NCBI RefSeq assembly: GCF_024498075.1
Contig: NZ_JANHOF010000004.1
Span: forward strand, 310,001-374,000
Direction of reading: 5' to 3'
DNA: 64,000 nt
Source: Paenibacillus mendelii
GTDB taxonomy: Bacteria; Bacillota; Bacilli; Paenibacillales; Paenibacillaceae
The notes under the pieces were generated by a model that made no database searches, was not told where the DNA came from, and saw only the letters and a list, made by a program, of their open reading frames with translations. Shown one piece after another: positions 1-8,205 of the stretch. The number at the start of each line of letters is the position of its first letter. The stretch's first letter is position 1. A program made the translations under genes and the position numbers.

Positions 1-2785
1 TCTCATTGCCTTCCTTAAGCAGCTGCTCGACTCTGCCCTTCAAGCCCAGATGATGCCCAAGCAGCATCTGCATGTTCACGTAAGGAACGATGTGCGGAAT
101 TGGAACGTTACGCAGAACATGTCGATCCATGTCCGGCGGCAGATAAACCGGCGCATCCGTCGATGTCTTCGAACGAACCGTGCTTAGCACTTCCGGTGCC
201 GACGGTTTTTCGTCCAATACGGCGATTGCCGCTGCTTTGAACGCGGCTTGCTCTTCTTCATAAACCCGGCGATGGGCAGGATCCATCAGCTTGTTGGCAA
301 TATCCAAGCCATCCATGGCGTCCTTCGCGTATAAGACAAGGCCGTCATAATCCGGGCTGATTCTCGTATTCGCGAATTTGCGAGTCAGCGCTGCCCCGCC
401 AACCATGATCGGGACGTCAATGCCCACTGCGCGCAAATCCTGGGCTGTAATGACCATTTGCTGAGCTGATTTAACGAGCAGTCCGGATAGACCGATGGCG
501 TCTGCTTTTTCCTTCCGATAGGCTTCAATGAGCTGCTCCGGCGGTACCTTGATGCCGAGATTGATGATCTTATAACCATTATTGGATAGAATGATCTCAA
601 CCAGGTTTTTACCGATATCATGTACATCGCCTTTGACTGTAGCAAGTATGATCTTCCCCTTCACGGAGGATTCGTTCTTCTCCATGAACGGTTCCAGGTA
701 GGATACCGATGCTTTCATAACCTCGGCGCTCTGCAGCACCTCCGCTACGATAAGCTCATTGTTATTGAACAATCGGCCTACTTCTTCCATGCCTCGCATC
801 AATGGCCCGTTAATCACATCAAGGGCGCTGTATTTCTTCAAGGCTAAGTCGAGATCGGGTATGAGCCCTTCCTTCGTGCCTTCGACGACATACGAAGCTA
901 ACCGCTCTTCGAGCGTTAAATTCGATGATTTCTCTTTCTTAGCGATCTTCTTGTCGCGGAATGCGGCAACGAAAGCGGCGAGCGTCTGATCGTTCGTATT
1001 GTAGATCAGGTCCTCTGCCAGTCTGCGATCCTCTTCGGAGATGGAAGCGTAACGCTCTAATTTCTCCGTGTTTACGATGGCGTAATCAAGACCTGCTTTC
1101 GTGCAGTGGTACAAGTACACGGAGTTGAGCACCTCACGCCCCGCATCCGGCAAGCCGAAGGATATGTTACTGAGTCCTAGGATCGTCTTGGCCTTTGGAT
1201 ATTTTTCCTTAATCATGCGAATGCCTTCGATCGTCTCAACGGCAGAACCGATATATTGCGGATCTCCCGAGCCGACCGGGAACATGTTGGGATCGAAAAT
1301 AATATCCTCCGGATTCATCCCATATTTATGAACCAACAGCTCATAAGACCTTGTTGCCACTTCCATCTTGGCTTCGCGGGTAACCGCTTGTCCGCGCTCA
1401 TCGATGAGAATACATACGACTGCAGCGCCATAGCGATGAATAAGCGGGAGGATCTTCTCAAACTTAGACTCTCCATCCTCCAGATTAATCGAATTGATGA
1501 TCGCCTTACCTTGGGAATATTTGAGCCCCAGCTCAATGATTTCGTCATAGGTAGAGTCGAGCATAAGCGGTACTTTGATTTTCTTCACAACCTGCGGCAG
1601 AAACTCGTTGACCGCATAGGTTTCGTCGATATCCGTATCTTGAAGGTTGATGTCGATAATATGCGCGCCGCCCTTCACTTGCGCACGCGCAACCTCGGAA
1701 GCTTCGTCGAACTTCCCTTCCTTGATCAGCCGCTTGAACTTTCTGGAGCCGGAGATATTCGTCCGTTCGCCAATCATGATCGGGCGGTTGTCTTCTTCGA
1801 TGTATACCGTCTCAATACCCGATACGGCCGGTGGATGATCACCCATCTGCGTGCGTGGCGCATAATTGGCCAGCGTCTCCGCCATAACCCGGATGTGTTC
1901 GGGCGTCGTACCGCAGCATCCGCCGGCGATGTTGAGCCAGCCCTGTTCCGCGAATGCAGCCACTTTACGCGCAAGCGATTCCGGTGATTCATGGTACTGA
2001 CCGTTCTCATCCGGAAGTCCGGCATTCGGATAACAGCTGATGGCCGCTCTGGATATAGCCGACAAGGAGCGAATATGGTCGCGCATGAACTCTGGTCCCG
2101 TCGCACAGTTCAGTCCCATGGATATCGGATTCAAATGCTCGAGCGAGATATAGAAGGATTCGATATTCTGGCCGGCGAGGGTCGTACCCATAGGCTCAAT
2201 CGTGCCGGAGATCATAATCGGAAGCTCTTTTCCCGTCGTTTCGAACGACTTGCGGATCCCAATGCTGCCTGCTTTCACGTTCAGCGTATCTTGGGAGGTC
2301 TCGAGGAGCAGAACGTCTACGCCGCCCTCGATAAGTGCAACCGCTTGCTCATAATAGCTCTCGACCAGTTCATCGAACGTTACGCCGCCTGTTACGGACA
2401 GCGTCTTCGTTGTAGGGCCCAATGCGCCTGCGACGTATCGCGGATGTTCTGGGGTTGAGAATTTATCCACTGCTTCCTTCGCAATTAATGCCGCGGCTAA
2501 GTTAATTTCACGCGCTTTGTCCGATATGTCATATTCGGCGAGAACTACACTTGTCGCCCCGAATGTATTCGTCTCAATAATGTCAGCGCCGGCAGCCAAA
2601 TATTCCTCATGGATATCTCGAATAACATCCGGTCTGGTCAATACAAGCATCTCGTTACAGCCGTCGAGCTCTTCTCCGCCGAAGTCGGCATCCGTCAAAT
2701 CGCGCTGCTGAATCATCGTTCCCATTGCGCCATCGAGGATCAATATACGTTGTTTCATTAACTCTTGTATGGTTGGCTTCATCAT
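1..2785 (-). CDS. metH: Cobalamin-dependent methionine synthase MetH (3' end cut by window edge)
   Basis: Transfers a methyl group from methyltetrahydrofolate to homocysteine through cobalamin, in the cytoplasm. About 928 codons are visible. The order is: homocysteine-binding barrel with zinc-ligand cysteines (GLNCATG, then GGCCGTTPEH), pterin-binding barrel (IMIGERTNISGSRKFKR), cobalamin cap, then cobalamin-binding domain with the axial-ligand motif DVHDIGKN. The visible end (NMQMLLGHHLGLKG) is the beginning of the SAM activation domain, the rest of which lies outside the window. The start chosen is the first of two adjacent ATGs at 2785, preceded by GGAAGGAAG. The gene is divergent from mtnD, so two methionine-cycle genes share a 149-bp gap. 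I found no SAM-I or B12 riboswitch fold in that gap. The frame is open throughout. Confidence 0.96.
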   Translation of the reverse strand, partial: MMKPTIQELMKQRILILDGAMGTMIQQRDLTDADFGGEELDGCNEMLVLTRPDVIRDIHEEYLAAGADIIETNTFGATSVVLAEYDISDKAREINLAAALIAKEAVDKFSTPEHPRYVAGALGPTTKTLSVTGGVTFDELVESYYEQAVALIEGGVDVLLLETSQDTLNVKAGSIGIRKSFETTGKELPIMISGTIEPMGTTLAGQNIESFYISLEHLNPISMGLNCATGPEFMRDHIRSLSAISRAAISCYPNAGLPDENGQYHESPESLARKVAAFAEQGWLNIAGGCCGTTPEHIRVMAETLANYAPRTQMGDHPPAVSGIETVYIEEDNRPIMIGERTNISGSRKFKRLIKEGKFDEASEVARAQVKGGAHIIDINLQDTDIDETYAVNEFLPQVVKKIKVPLMLDSTYDEIIELGLKYSQGKAIINSINLEDGESKFEKILPLIHRYGAAVVCILIDERGQAVTREAKMEVATRSYELLVHKYGMNPEDIIFDPNMFPVGSGDPQYIGSAVETIEGIRMIKEKYPKAKTILGLSNISFGLPDAGREVLNSVYLYHCTKAGLDYAIVNTEKLERYASISEEDRRLAEDLIYNTNDQTLAAFVAAFRDKKIAKKEKSSNLTLEERLASYVVEGTKEGLIPDLDLALKKYSALDVINGPLMRGMEEVGRLFNNNELIVAEVLQSAEVMKASVSYLEPFMEKNESSVKGKIILATVKGDVHDIGKNLVEIILSNNGYKIINLGIKVPPEQLIEAYRKEKADAIGLSGLLVKSAQQMVITAQDLRAVGIDVPIMVGGAALTRKFANTRISPDYDGLVLYAKDAMDGLDIANKLMDPAHRRVYEEEQAAFKAAAIAVLDEKPSAPEVLSTVRSKTSTDAPVYLPPDMDRHVLRNVPIPHIVPYVNMQMLLGHHLGLKGRVEQLLKEGNE

Positions 2786-2862
2786 CCGCGTACTTCCTTC
2801 CGTCAAAAAAATCATTAATCCTTAGTCTAACAGAATCGACAACAGGTGAAAAGGTTCTAATG

Positions 2863-2891
2863 TCGACAGTCTTTTTGATTTATATTATAAT
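2863..2891 (+). promoter_or_regulatory. Sigma-A promoter of mtnD
   Basis: -35 TCGACA at 2863-2868 and -10 TATAAT at 2886-2891, with a 17-bp spacer. The mtnD start codon lies about 45 bp downstream. Read by eye against the sigma-A consensus. Confidence 0.65.
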
Positions 2892-2934
2892 TATCCTTAT
2901 CGGAAATAAGAATATTGGAAATGAGGGATTTGGG

Positions 2935-3483
2935 ATGGCTGAAATTCGCGTTCGCAACACGGATGAACGGATCCAAGGCGAGGAGAATGTCCGCGCTTTT
3001 CTAGAGAAACAAGAGGTTTTGTACGAGCATTGGAATCCTGCCAAGCTGCCCGCCGAGCTTCAGGAGAAATTCATATTGAGCGACGAAGACAAACAACAAA
3101 TCTTATCGACATTTGACTCGGAGATCCGTGATCTGGCTTCGCGCCGCGGATATCTGACATGGGATATCATCGCATTGTCCGATGCAACCCCAAATCTGAA
3201 TGAGCTGCTTGTCAAATTCGAACAAGTCCATACCCATACAGAAGACGAGGTACGCGCAATTACGGCTGGCCGCGGCATCTTCATCATTAAAGGTACGGAC
3301 GATGTCGGCTATTTCGACGTTGAGCTTACAGCTGGAGACGTCATCTCCGTACCGGAGCATAAGCCGCACTTCTTCACGTTAATGGATAACCGGCAAATCG
3401 TGGCGGTTCGCCTCTTTATTGAAACTGAAGGCTGGATCGCACAGCCGTTCGACGACCCGACCTTCCAGAAATCGAAGGCATAA
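2935..3483 (+). CDS. mtnD: Acireductone dioxygenase (ARD), methionine salvage
   Basis: A 182-residue cupin that oxidises acireductone (1,2-dihydroxy-3-keto-5-methylthiopentene) to 2-keto-4-methylthiobutyrate plus formate in methylthioadenosine salvage. The metal-binding signature HTHTEDEVR (two His and a Glu) is followed by a final His in PEHKPHFF, as in the ARD family. The full length and the RRGYLTWDIIALSD segment match Bacillus MtnD from memory. An upstream in-frame ATG at 2725 exists, but the ATG at 2935 has a GAGGG Shine-Dalgarno and gives the family-length protein. The gene stands alone here, opposite metH, rather than in an mtn operon. A strong terminator follows. Confidence 0.93.
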   Translation: MAEIRVRNTDERIQGEENVRAFLEKQEVLYEHWNPAKLPAELQEKFILSDEDKQQILSTFDSEIRDLASRRGYLTWDIIALSDATPNLNELLVKFEQVHTHTEDEVRAITAGRGIFIIKGTDDVGYFDVELTAGDVISVPEHKPHFFTLMDNRQIVAVRLFIETEGWIAQPFDDPTFQKSKA

Positions 3484-3508
3484 TACGATTATATTCGATG
3501 TCTCATGC

Positions 3509-3558
3509 ACAAAACCCGCTCTTCCTTCGCAATAAGGCGATGGAAGAGCGGGTTTTGT
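3509..3558. terminator. Bidirectional terminator between mtnD and the HAD gene
   Basis: A perfect 17-bp inverted repeat (3509-3525 with 3542-3558) around a 16-nt loop, with A and T runs at the outer ends. It sits between two convergent genes and can serve both. Confidence 0.85.
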
Positions 3559-3573
3559 ATTGGTTCTATTTCT

Positions 3574-4386
3574 CTAAACAAGCAGTGGGAGTAATTCTTC
3601 CAGATGCGTAATCTCATGGCTAGGAATGATTTCATCCGAGCGCTGCATACCATGACGATTAATCCAGACTGACGTCATCCCGATCGTATTCGCTCCAAGT
3701 ATATCCGTCGTCAGCTTATCGCCGACCATAATTCCGTCCTCGGGCTCGATCCCGAGCCTCTCAAGCGCATGCTTGAATATAGGAGCAGCAGGCTTACCTT
3801 GTCCGAATTCACCGGAAATTATAATATGATCAAAATACGGGATTAGCTCCGGAACACCATCGAGCTTCTCTTTCTGTAAATCTGGTGATCCGTTGGTAAG
3901 CAGAAGCAGCTTGTATTGACCCTTCAGCTTGTCCAGCACACGGAATGTTTCTTCGTATATGATCGGCCGACTGCGGCGTTCTGCCGGAAATTGCTCCGCC
4001 AGCTCAGCACCGAGCTGCTCATCGTTAATTCCTAGCGCCCGAAGCCCTCTTGTCCACGCATCCCGGCGGTACCCGGGTGCAAGCTTCTGCAGCTTGCGAA
4101 ACTCCTCTTGTTCTCCACCCGTGAAATTTGCCCATAGCCCCTCAAAGGGGTTGATTCCGATCATTTTTGTGAAGGGAAACGTTTCATAGGTTTCGTACAA
4201 TTCACGCGCTGCCCGGCGAACCTCCTCTTCAAGAGCCGAAGCATCGATCCCCGTCTTCGCCGCCGCTGCTTCGCATGTTGCCTGGAATGCTTCCTTTACG
4301 CTGCGGTCATCCCATAGCAACGTATCATCCAAATCGAATAAGACCGCTTTCTTAGCCATATTGCTTTTGCCCACTCCAGTCGTCAT
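3574..4386 (-). CDS. HAD-superfamily hydrolase, YjjG-like phosphatase
   Basis: Probable small-molecule phosphatase (nucleotide or sugar phosphate), cytoplasmic. HAD motif I is DLDDTLL near residue 18, motif II LLLTNGS, the motif III lysine lies in the GQGKPAAPIFK region, and motif IV is GDKLTTDILG. The helical cap between motifs I and II makes it a subfamily I (YjjG/REG-2-like) member. The reading frame begins at an ATG directly after the stop of the upstream membrane-protein gene (TAAATG), so the two are translationally coupled. A second ATG at 4359 (MAKKAVLF) is the more usual family start. The substrate cannot be told from sequence. Confidence 0.85.
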   Translation of the reverse strand: MTTGVGKSNMAKKAVLFDLDDTLLWDDRSVKEAFQATCEAAAAKTGIDASALEEEVRRAARELYETYETFPFTKMIGINPFEGLWANFTGGEQEEFRKLQKLAPGYRRDAWTRGLRALGINDEQLGAELAEQFPAERRSRPIIYEETFRVLDKLKGQYKLLLLTNGSPDLQKEKLDGVPELIPYFDHIIISGEFGQGKPAAPIFKHALERLGIEPEDGIMVGDKLTTDILGANTIGMTSVWINRHGMQRSDEIIPSHEITHLEELLPLLV

Positions 4387-4908
4387 TTATTTCTCGTTGA
4401 TGGTAATGTTGTTCGCAGACGCGAATGTACGCAGACGCTCTGCCATTAGGTCGGTCGGATAACGGTTGATCAACCGCGTAAACACCCAGTTGGTCCCCTT
4501 CACCTGTTCAATCACGATACTGCCCGATTGTACGTTAATCGCCTTGATCGAGCCGGCATACAACGTTCGGTCGCCGCCGAAACGACGCGTTTTGACAAAG
4601 TCTTTGCCGACTGCCAAGTAGGGGCGTCTCAGAATAAACAAGCCTGCCAGTAAAATATAGCAGCCCACTGTAATCCAATAAAGCGAGCCGGACGTTTTGT
4701 ATGCGCCCGACGTCGTGGATAACATCACGAAGGATGCCGTGAACAGAATAAGGAAGGCCGGCATGATAATGCTTCTGCCTTTATAGACATCCATCTTCGG
4801 TGCTGACGACGTGTTGACGTTCAGCGGCGCCTGTCCTTGCTTCTTACGCTGCTTGTTGAGCTGAGTTTGATTCTTACGGACTTTCCGTTCCCAAGATCGC
4901 GATGACAA
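4387..4908 (-). CDS. Small membrane protein of unknown function, PH-like C-terminus
   Basis: A 173-residue protein with a very basic, Gln/Lys-rich N-terminal tail (about residues 1-30), two predicted membrane helices (around 48-65 and 76-94), and a soluble C-terminal part whose alternating beta pattern (RTLYAGSIKAINVQ, GSIVIEQVK, WVFTRLINRY) resembles a PH-type barrel. I do not recognise a named family. The start codon is TTG, supported by AGGAGG about 7 nt upstream. The gene lies just upstream of the HAD phosphatase and is likely co-transcribed with it. Confidence 0.75.
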   Translation of the reverse strand: MSSRSWERKVRKNQTQLNKQRKKQGQAPLNVNTSSAPKMDVYKGRSIIMPAFLILFTASFVMLSTTSGAYKTSGSLYWITVGCYILLAGLFILRRPYLAVGKDFVKTRRFGGDRTLYAGSIKAINVQSGSIVIEQVKGTNWVFTRLINRYPTDLMAERLRTFASANNITINEK

Positions 4909-4972
4909 TGGTGTTCCTCCTAATCATATGTAACCTAACTGGTAATACAAGTATTATACCATTATACTTGCC

Positions 4973-5959
4973 TTAATAAGGTCTGGCGAACTTGGCGATA
5001 AAGCGGTTCGGATATTCGGATGGCAGCGAGCTTACTTCATCCAGCCCATCCCACAATTCTTGCGGCATCGACCACCCAATGGCCCCCATATTATCTTCGA
5101 ACTGCTCTAGTGTTCGGGCCCCGAATATCGGCGATGTAATGCCTTGCCGTTGGAGCAGCCACCTTAGCGCAATCTGCGATGGTGTCTTGTCCAATTGCCG
5201 CGCGCTATCCGACACAGCATCCAGTACTGCAAAGTTTTTCTCCGTGTTTCTTAAAGCCCACGAGCTCTCACCTACCTTGGAGGTAAGCCGTCCCTCCGTT
5301 GGTTCCTCGCGCGTATAGCGGCCGGTCAGAAAGCCTCCGCCCAGCGGCGCCCATGGGATGATCCCCACATTCTCTTCCGCACATAGCGACATCATCTCCC
5401 GATCCATCTCGCGGCTAACCAGACTGTACTGCGGCTGAATGGATATGAACCGGACATAACGATTGGCATCGCTGCAAGCGAGCGATTTCATGAGCTGCCA
5501 GGCAAAGAAATTCGAACAACCGATGTAGCGTACCTTCCCGGATGTAACCAGATCATCCAAGGTTCGAAGCGTTTCCTCGATCGGTGTAGCATGATCCCAT
5601 ACATGAACCTGATACAAATCAATATAGTCCGTTTGCAGACGCTTCAAGCTTGCGTCGATTCCGTCCATAATATGCTTACGGGATATACCGGCACCATTAG
5701 GGTGGTCAGCGGTATTCATACGCACCTTCGTAGCTAGAACGACCTCTGAGCGGCGGTTTTTTATTGCTTTGCCGACGATTTCCTCGGAACGGCCGGATAC
5801 GTAGACATCAGCCGTATCTAAGAAGTTCCCGCCCTTCTCCATAAAACGGTTCATCATTTCAATGGAATCTGCTTCATTCGTTGTATTGCCGAAAGTCATC
5901 GTTCCAAGACATAGCTCGGAGACAGCTAGCCCGCTTCGTCCTAATAGTCGGTATTGCAT
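4973..5959 (-). CDS. Aldo/keto reductase
   Basis: A 328-residue NADPH-dependent oxidoreductase of the aldo/keto reductase superfamily ((beta/alpha)8 barrel), close to the YrpG/YhdN-like groups. The catalytic tetrad is visible: Asp and Tyr in FLDTADVY, Lys in LATKVRM and His in YQVHVWD. The NADPH-phosphate region is ITSPIFGARTLEQFEDN. ATG at 5959 has AGGAGGGG upstream. It appears to be a single-gene unit with no pathway context, and the substrate is unknown. Confidence 0.93.
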   Translation of the reverse strand: MQYRLLGRSGLAVSELCLGTMTFGNTTNEADSIEMMNRFMEKGGNFLDTADVYVSGRSEEIVGKAIKNRRSEVVLATKVRMNTADHPNGAGISRKHIMDGIDASLKRLQTDYIDLYQVHVWDHATPIEETLRTLDDLVTSGKVRYIGCSNFFAWQLMKSLACSDANRYVRFISIQPQYSLVSREMDREMMSLCAEENVGIIPWAPLGGGFLTGRYTREEPTEGRLTSKVGESSWALRNTEKNFAVLDAVSDSARQLDKTPSQIALRWLLQRQGITSPIFGARTLEQFEDNMGAIGWSMPQELWDGLDEVSSLPSEYPNRFIAKFARPY

Positions 5960-6000
5960 GCCAAATCCCCTCCTTGTTGGCTTGTGTTCGAAGGCTTTAA

Positions 6001-6186
6001 TTAATGCTTCACGCTATCGTCATTATCAACCACTGTAATACTATCCAGCTGGACGCGGAAGTTTCGTTTGAAGTTGTCTAAATATTGACGCCGAAGCTCT
6101 GCTCTTTCGAGTGTCTCTTCTTCCGTCAACCCGACCGTTTTTTGTTTCCTTGCCAATTCATTGATTCTTGCGATTAATTTCTCCAA
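6001..6186 (-). CDS. ynzC: DUF896 protein YnzC (UPF0291)
   Basis: A 61-residue soluble helical protein with the DUF896 pattern (INELARKQKTVGLTEEE, then RAELRRQYLDNFKRN). In Bacillus the homologous gene sits in the SOS-induced yneA-yneB-ynzC operon; here it follows yneA with no yneB resolvase gene. The start is TTG at 6186, supported by GGAAGGGAG. A terminator overlapping the yneA stop codon lies between the two genes, so its expression may depend on read-through or its own promoter. Molecular function is unknown. Confidence 0.88.
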   Translation of the reverse strand: MEKLIARINELARKQKTVGLTEEETLERAELRRQYLDNFKRNFRVQLDSITVVDNDDSVKH

Positions 6187-6273
6187 CGCAAAGACTCCCT
6201 TCCTGTGTTCCCAAGCACCTATATTCCACTCTTTACTTTGACACTTTTAAAGTCCCATTGTCAAGAAAAGCAC

Positions 6274-6300
6274 AAAAAAACGGCGGACTCTTAGTCCGCC
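6274..6300 (-). terminator. Terminator overlapping the yneA stop codon
   Basis: Inverted repeat 6282-6289 with 6293-6300 (GGCGGACT/AGTCCGCC), followed on the minus strand by seven T's. The upstream arm is made from the last codons of yneA. It would cut most yneA transcripts before ynzC. Confidence 0.75.
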
Positions 6301-6665
6301 GGTACGATTAAGGTTTGACCTACTTTAAGCATGCTGCTGGTGAGTTGATTGCGCTCCTTCAAGTCATATACGATGCGCCGCAAATCGTCACCGCTCTCGC
6401 GGACGGTGCCAGCTATCTTCCATAAGGTGTCTCCTGCGCCTACAACAATGACCTTCTCTCCTGCCATCGGTGCGGCAGGTTCCCCTCCACTGGCAAGGCC
6501 CTTCATTAAGGTAAGGCCAAAGAATAATAGGATGAAAAACACGCTTACTACTGCCAGACGAAGCATCATTCTCTCAACACGACGCTCATTGGCAGGCCGT
6601 TTCACTCGGTTGCTAGCATTCACTCGGTCTTTATTATAATTATAAGAAGAAATTGTTGTCATCAT
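6291..6665 (-). CDS. yneA: YneA-like SOS cell-division suppressor (membrane anchor plus LysM)
   Basis: A 124-residue protein with a basic N-terminal tail, one membrane helix (about residues 33-52, LRLAVVSVFFILLFFGLTL) and a C-terminal LysM domain (VVGAGDTLWKIAG ... QTLIVPAD) outside the membrane. In Bacillus, YneA delays septation during the SOS response. The assignment rests on domain layout, size, and position divergent from lexA with LexA boxes in its promoter. Two adjacent ATGs are possible starts, with only a weak ribosome site. The gene ends inside a terminator stem. Confidence 0.85.
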   Translation of the reverse strand: MMTTISSYNYNKDRVNASNRVKRPANERRVERMMLRLAVVSVFFILLFFGLTLMKGLASGGEPAAPMAGEKVIVVGAGDTLWKIAGTVRESGDDLRRIVYDLKERNQLTSSMLKVGQTLIVPAD

Positions 6666-6677
6666 ATCTCAGCACCC

Positions 6678-6813
6678 CAAACGTTTGTTCTGTTCTTGCT
6701 GAAATTAGAATAACACGAACATTCGTTTGGTGTCAATCACTTTTGGAACATTTGTTCCCATGAAAATACGAACCTCTGTTTCTCGAACTTATGTTTGTAC
6801 GAACTCCGGTTCT
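6678..6813. promoter_or_regulatory. Cluster of LexA (SOS) boxes between yneA and lexA
   Basis: Bacillus-type SOS boxes (CGAAC-N4-GTTCG-like) occur at 6716-6729 (CGAACATTCGTTTG), 6745-6758 (GGAACATTTGTTCC, nearly perfect palindrome), 6769-6782 (CGAACCTCTGTTTC), 6784-6797 (CGAACTTATGTTTG) and 6800-6813 (CGAACTCCGGTTCT). A weaker one is at 6678-6691. The 6716 box lies inside the yneA promoter spacer and the 6800 box inside the lexA promoter spacer, so LexA should repress both promoters. Confidence 0.85.
6707..6736 (-). promoter_or_regulatory. Sigma-A promoter of yneA
   Basis: On the minus strand, -35 TTGACA (6731-6736) and -10 TATTCT (6707-6712) with an 18-bp spacer that contains a LexA box. 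Confidence 0.75.
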
Positions 6814-6823
6814 GTGTTATAAT
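6795..6823 (+). promoter_or_regulatory. Sigma-A promoter of lexA
   Basis: -35 TTGTAC (6795-6800), 17-bp spacer, -10 TATAAT (6818-6823). A LexA box fills the spacer, consistent with autorepression. Confidence 0.7.
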
Positions 6824-6854
6824 TTGACACAAATGAACTTATGGAGTGATTCCG

Positions 6855-7475
6855 GTGTCGAAACTTTCCAACCGCCAGCAGGCGATACTTGAATTCATTA
6901 AGACCGAGGTTCGGGAGAAGGGCTACCCGCCTTCCGTTCGTGAGATCGGCGAATCGGTCGGACTTGCTTCAAGCTCAACCGTCCACGGCCACCTGGACCG
7001 ATTGGAGAAGAAAGGTTTGATTCGGCGAGATCCCACCAAACCAAGGGCAATTGAAATTTTGGATCAGGACATGACAGATCTGCCTTTCCCTCTTGCTATC
7101 GCAAAAGTACCTGTCGTCGGTAAAGTCACGGCTGGTATGCCAATTACCGCAATGGAGAATATCGAAGACTACTTCCCGCTGCCGGCCGATCGCGTGGGAG
7201 ACGATACCGTCTTCATTCTGAACATCATGGGTGAAAGTATGATCGAGGCCGGTATCCATGACGGGGACTATGTTATTGTCCGCCAACAACAAACCGCAAG
7301 CAACGGCGATATCGTTGTGGCCATGACAGAAGACGATGAAGCAACCGTGAAGACATTCTACAAAGAGAAGGATCACATCCGACTCCAGCCCGAGAACGCT
7401 AGCATGGAGCCTATCCGTTTACGAAACGTCACCATTCTGGGCAAAGTCATCGGACTTTTTCGGGACATTCACTAG
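6855..7475 (+). CDS. lexA: SOS repressor LexA
   Basis: A 206-residue repressor with an N-terminal winged helix ([13 protein letters not shown] ... [11 protein letters not shown] ... [13 protein letters not shown]) and a C-terminal S24 self-cleavage domain. The scissile Ala-Gly is in KVTAGMP, the catalytic Ser in GESMIEAG and the Lys in [10 protein letters not shown]. RecA on single-stranded DNA triggers self-cleavage and derepresses the SOS genes. The start chosen is GTG at 6855, with GGAG 8 nt upstream and the family N-terminus MSKLS. The longer reading from GTG 6846 would use the ribosome site itself as coding sequence. The promoter overlaps LexA boxes. Confidence 0.97.
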   Translation: MSKLSNRQQAILEFIKTEVREKGYPPSVREIGESVGLASSSTVHGHLDRLEKKGLIRRDPTKPRAIEILDQDMTDLPFPLAIAKVPVVGKVTAGMPITAMENIEDYFPLPADRVGDDTVFILNIMGESMIEAGIHDGDYVIVRQQQTASNGDIVVAMTEDDEATVKTFYKEKDHIRLQPENASMEPIRLRNVTILGKVIGLFRDIH

Positions 7476-7487
7476 GTCCCGCAACAC

Positions 7488-7542
7488 GAAGGGGCTGTCC
7501 ACCAACCGCTGCATAAGCGATTGGTGGACAGCCCCTTCTTTT
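7488..7542 (+). terminator. lexA terminator
   Basis: An 18-bp perfect inverted repeat (7488-7505 with 7521-7538) followed by TTCTTTT. Confidence 0.9.
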
Positions 7543-7613
7543 ATGCTCATGAACGACATCATCAAAACCGCAAGGCTCATGCACACATTTCAACAGGTTA
7601 AGTGCTAATTCGG

Positions 7614-8096
7614 TTAGTTTGGTGTCAGCTTCTCAAAAACTTGTACATACGCCTCGTACTTTACTTTCCAACTATCCTTTCTGGACGCTATTGCCCGGCC
7701 ATCCAGCAGTGCTTCGATAACGTCCAAACATACGTCCCAACCGGCGATATCCTTAGGGGTATGATTCGTAATCTTGTTTATCTTCTCGATCAACACAAGA
7801 CGGCAGCCTCCCGTCTCTGGGTATAGCTCGAATCGAACTCGATCTTCTGCCCACGTGAACTCCAATATTGACCCAAGCTTAAGCTCGATGATTTCAAGCT
7901 CTTCGAACGTTCCGTCCTGCATATCAAACTTCATGAAGCCGCCTTCTCGAAGCTCTTCAACCCGAAGCTCAGTGAACCACTGGACAAGCTTATCGTTCTC
8001 TGTCAGCCACGCCCAAACCTGCTCAACGGAATTCGGGAGATCACGTTCGAACCGGACGAGATAACGATCATCCTCTTTACTAATTACGGCTAACAT
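7614..8096 (-). CDS. START/SRPBCC-domain protein (AHSA1-like)
   Basis: A 160-residue single-domain protein with the AHSA1/START pattern: FERDLPNSVEQVWAWLTE at the N-terminus, then LVQWFTEL, FEELEIIELKLGSILEFTW and a long C-terminal helix (GWDVCLDVIEALLDG). Such proteins bind hydrophobic ligands in a helix-grip fold, and no catalytic residue can be named. ATG at 8096 follows GGAGG with 8-nt spacing. It stands alone between lexA and glnA, both of which have their own terminators. Function unknown. Confidence 0.85.
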   Translation of the reverse strand: MLAVISKEDDRYLVRFERDLPNSVEQVWAWLTENDKLVQWFTELRVEELREGGFMKFDMQDGTFEELEIIELKLGSILEFTWAEDRVRFELYPETGGCRLVLIEKINKITNHTPKDIAGWDVCLDVIEALLDGRAIASRKDSWKVKYEAYVQVFEKLTPN

Positions 8097-8168
8097 AAGC
8101 GTTCCTCCTTCATTGACATAATCTCGGCAAGCATTTTGATAGAACGTTGAAACTGCTGCTCAAAGAAA

Positions 8169-8197
8169 ATCCCCCGCACCTAGGAGGCGCAAGGGAT
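8169..8197 (-). terminator. glnA terminator
   Basis: A 12-bp stem with a few G-U pairs (8169-8180 with 8186-8197), followed on the minus strand by TTTTCTTT, just after the glnA stop codon. Confidence 0.7.
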
Positions 8198-8205
8198 GGC
8201 TTATA

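Noticed and set aside
1256..1987. 243-codon open frame on the plus strand
   Set aside because: Lies wholly inside metH on the other strand, no ribosome site, no family features.
2786..2934. SAM-I or B12 riboswitch between metH and mtnD
   Set aside because: The 149-bp gap lacks the conserved core sequences and helices of either riboswitch.
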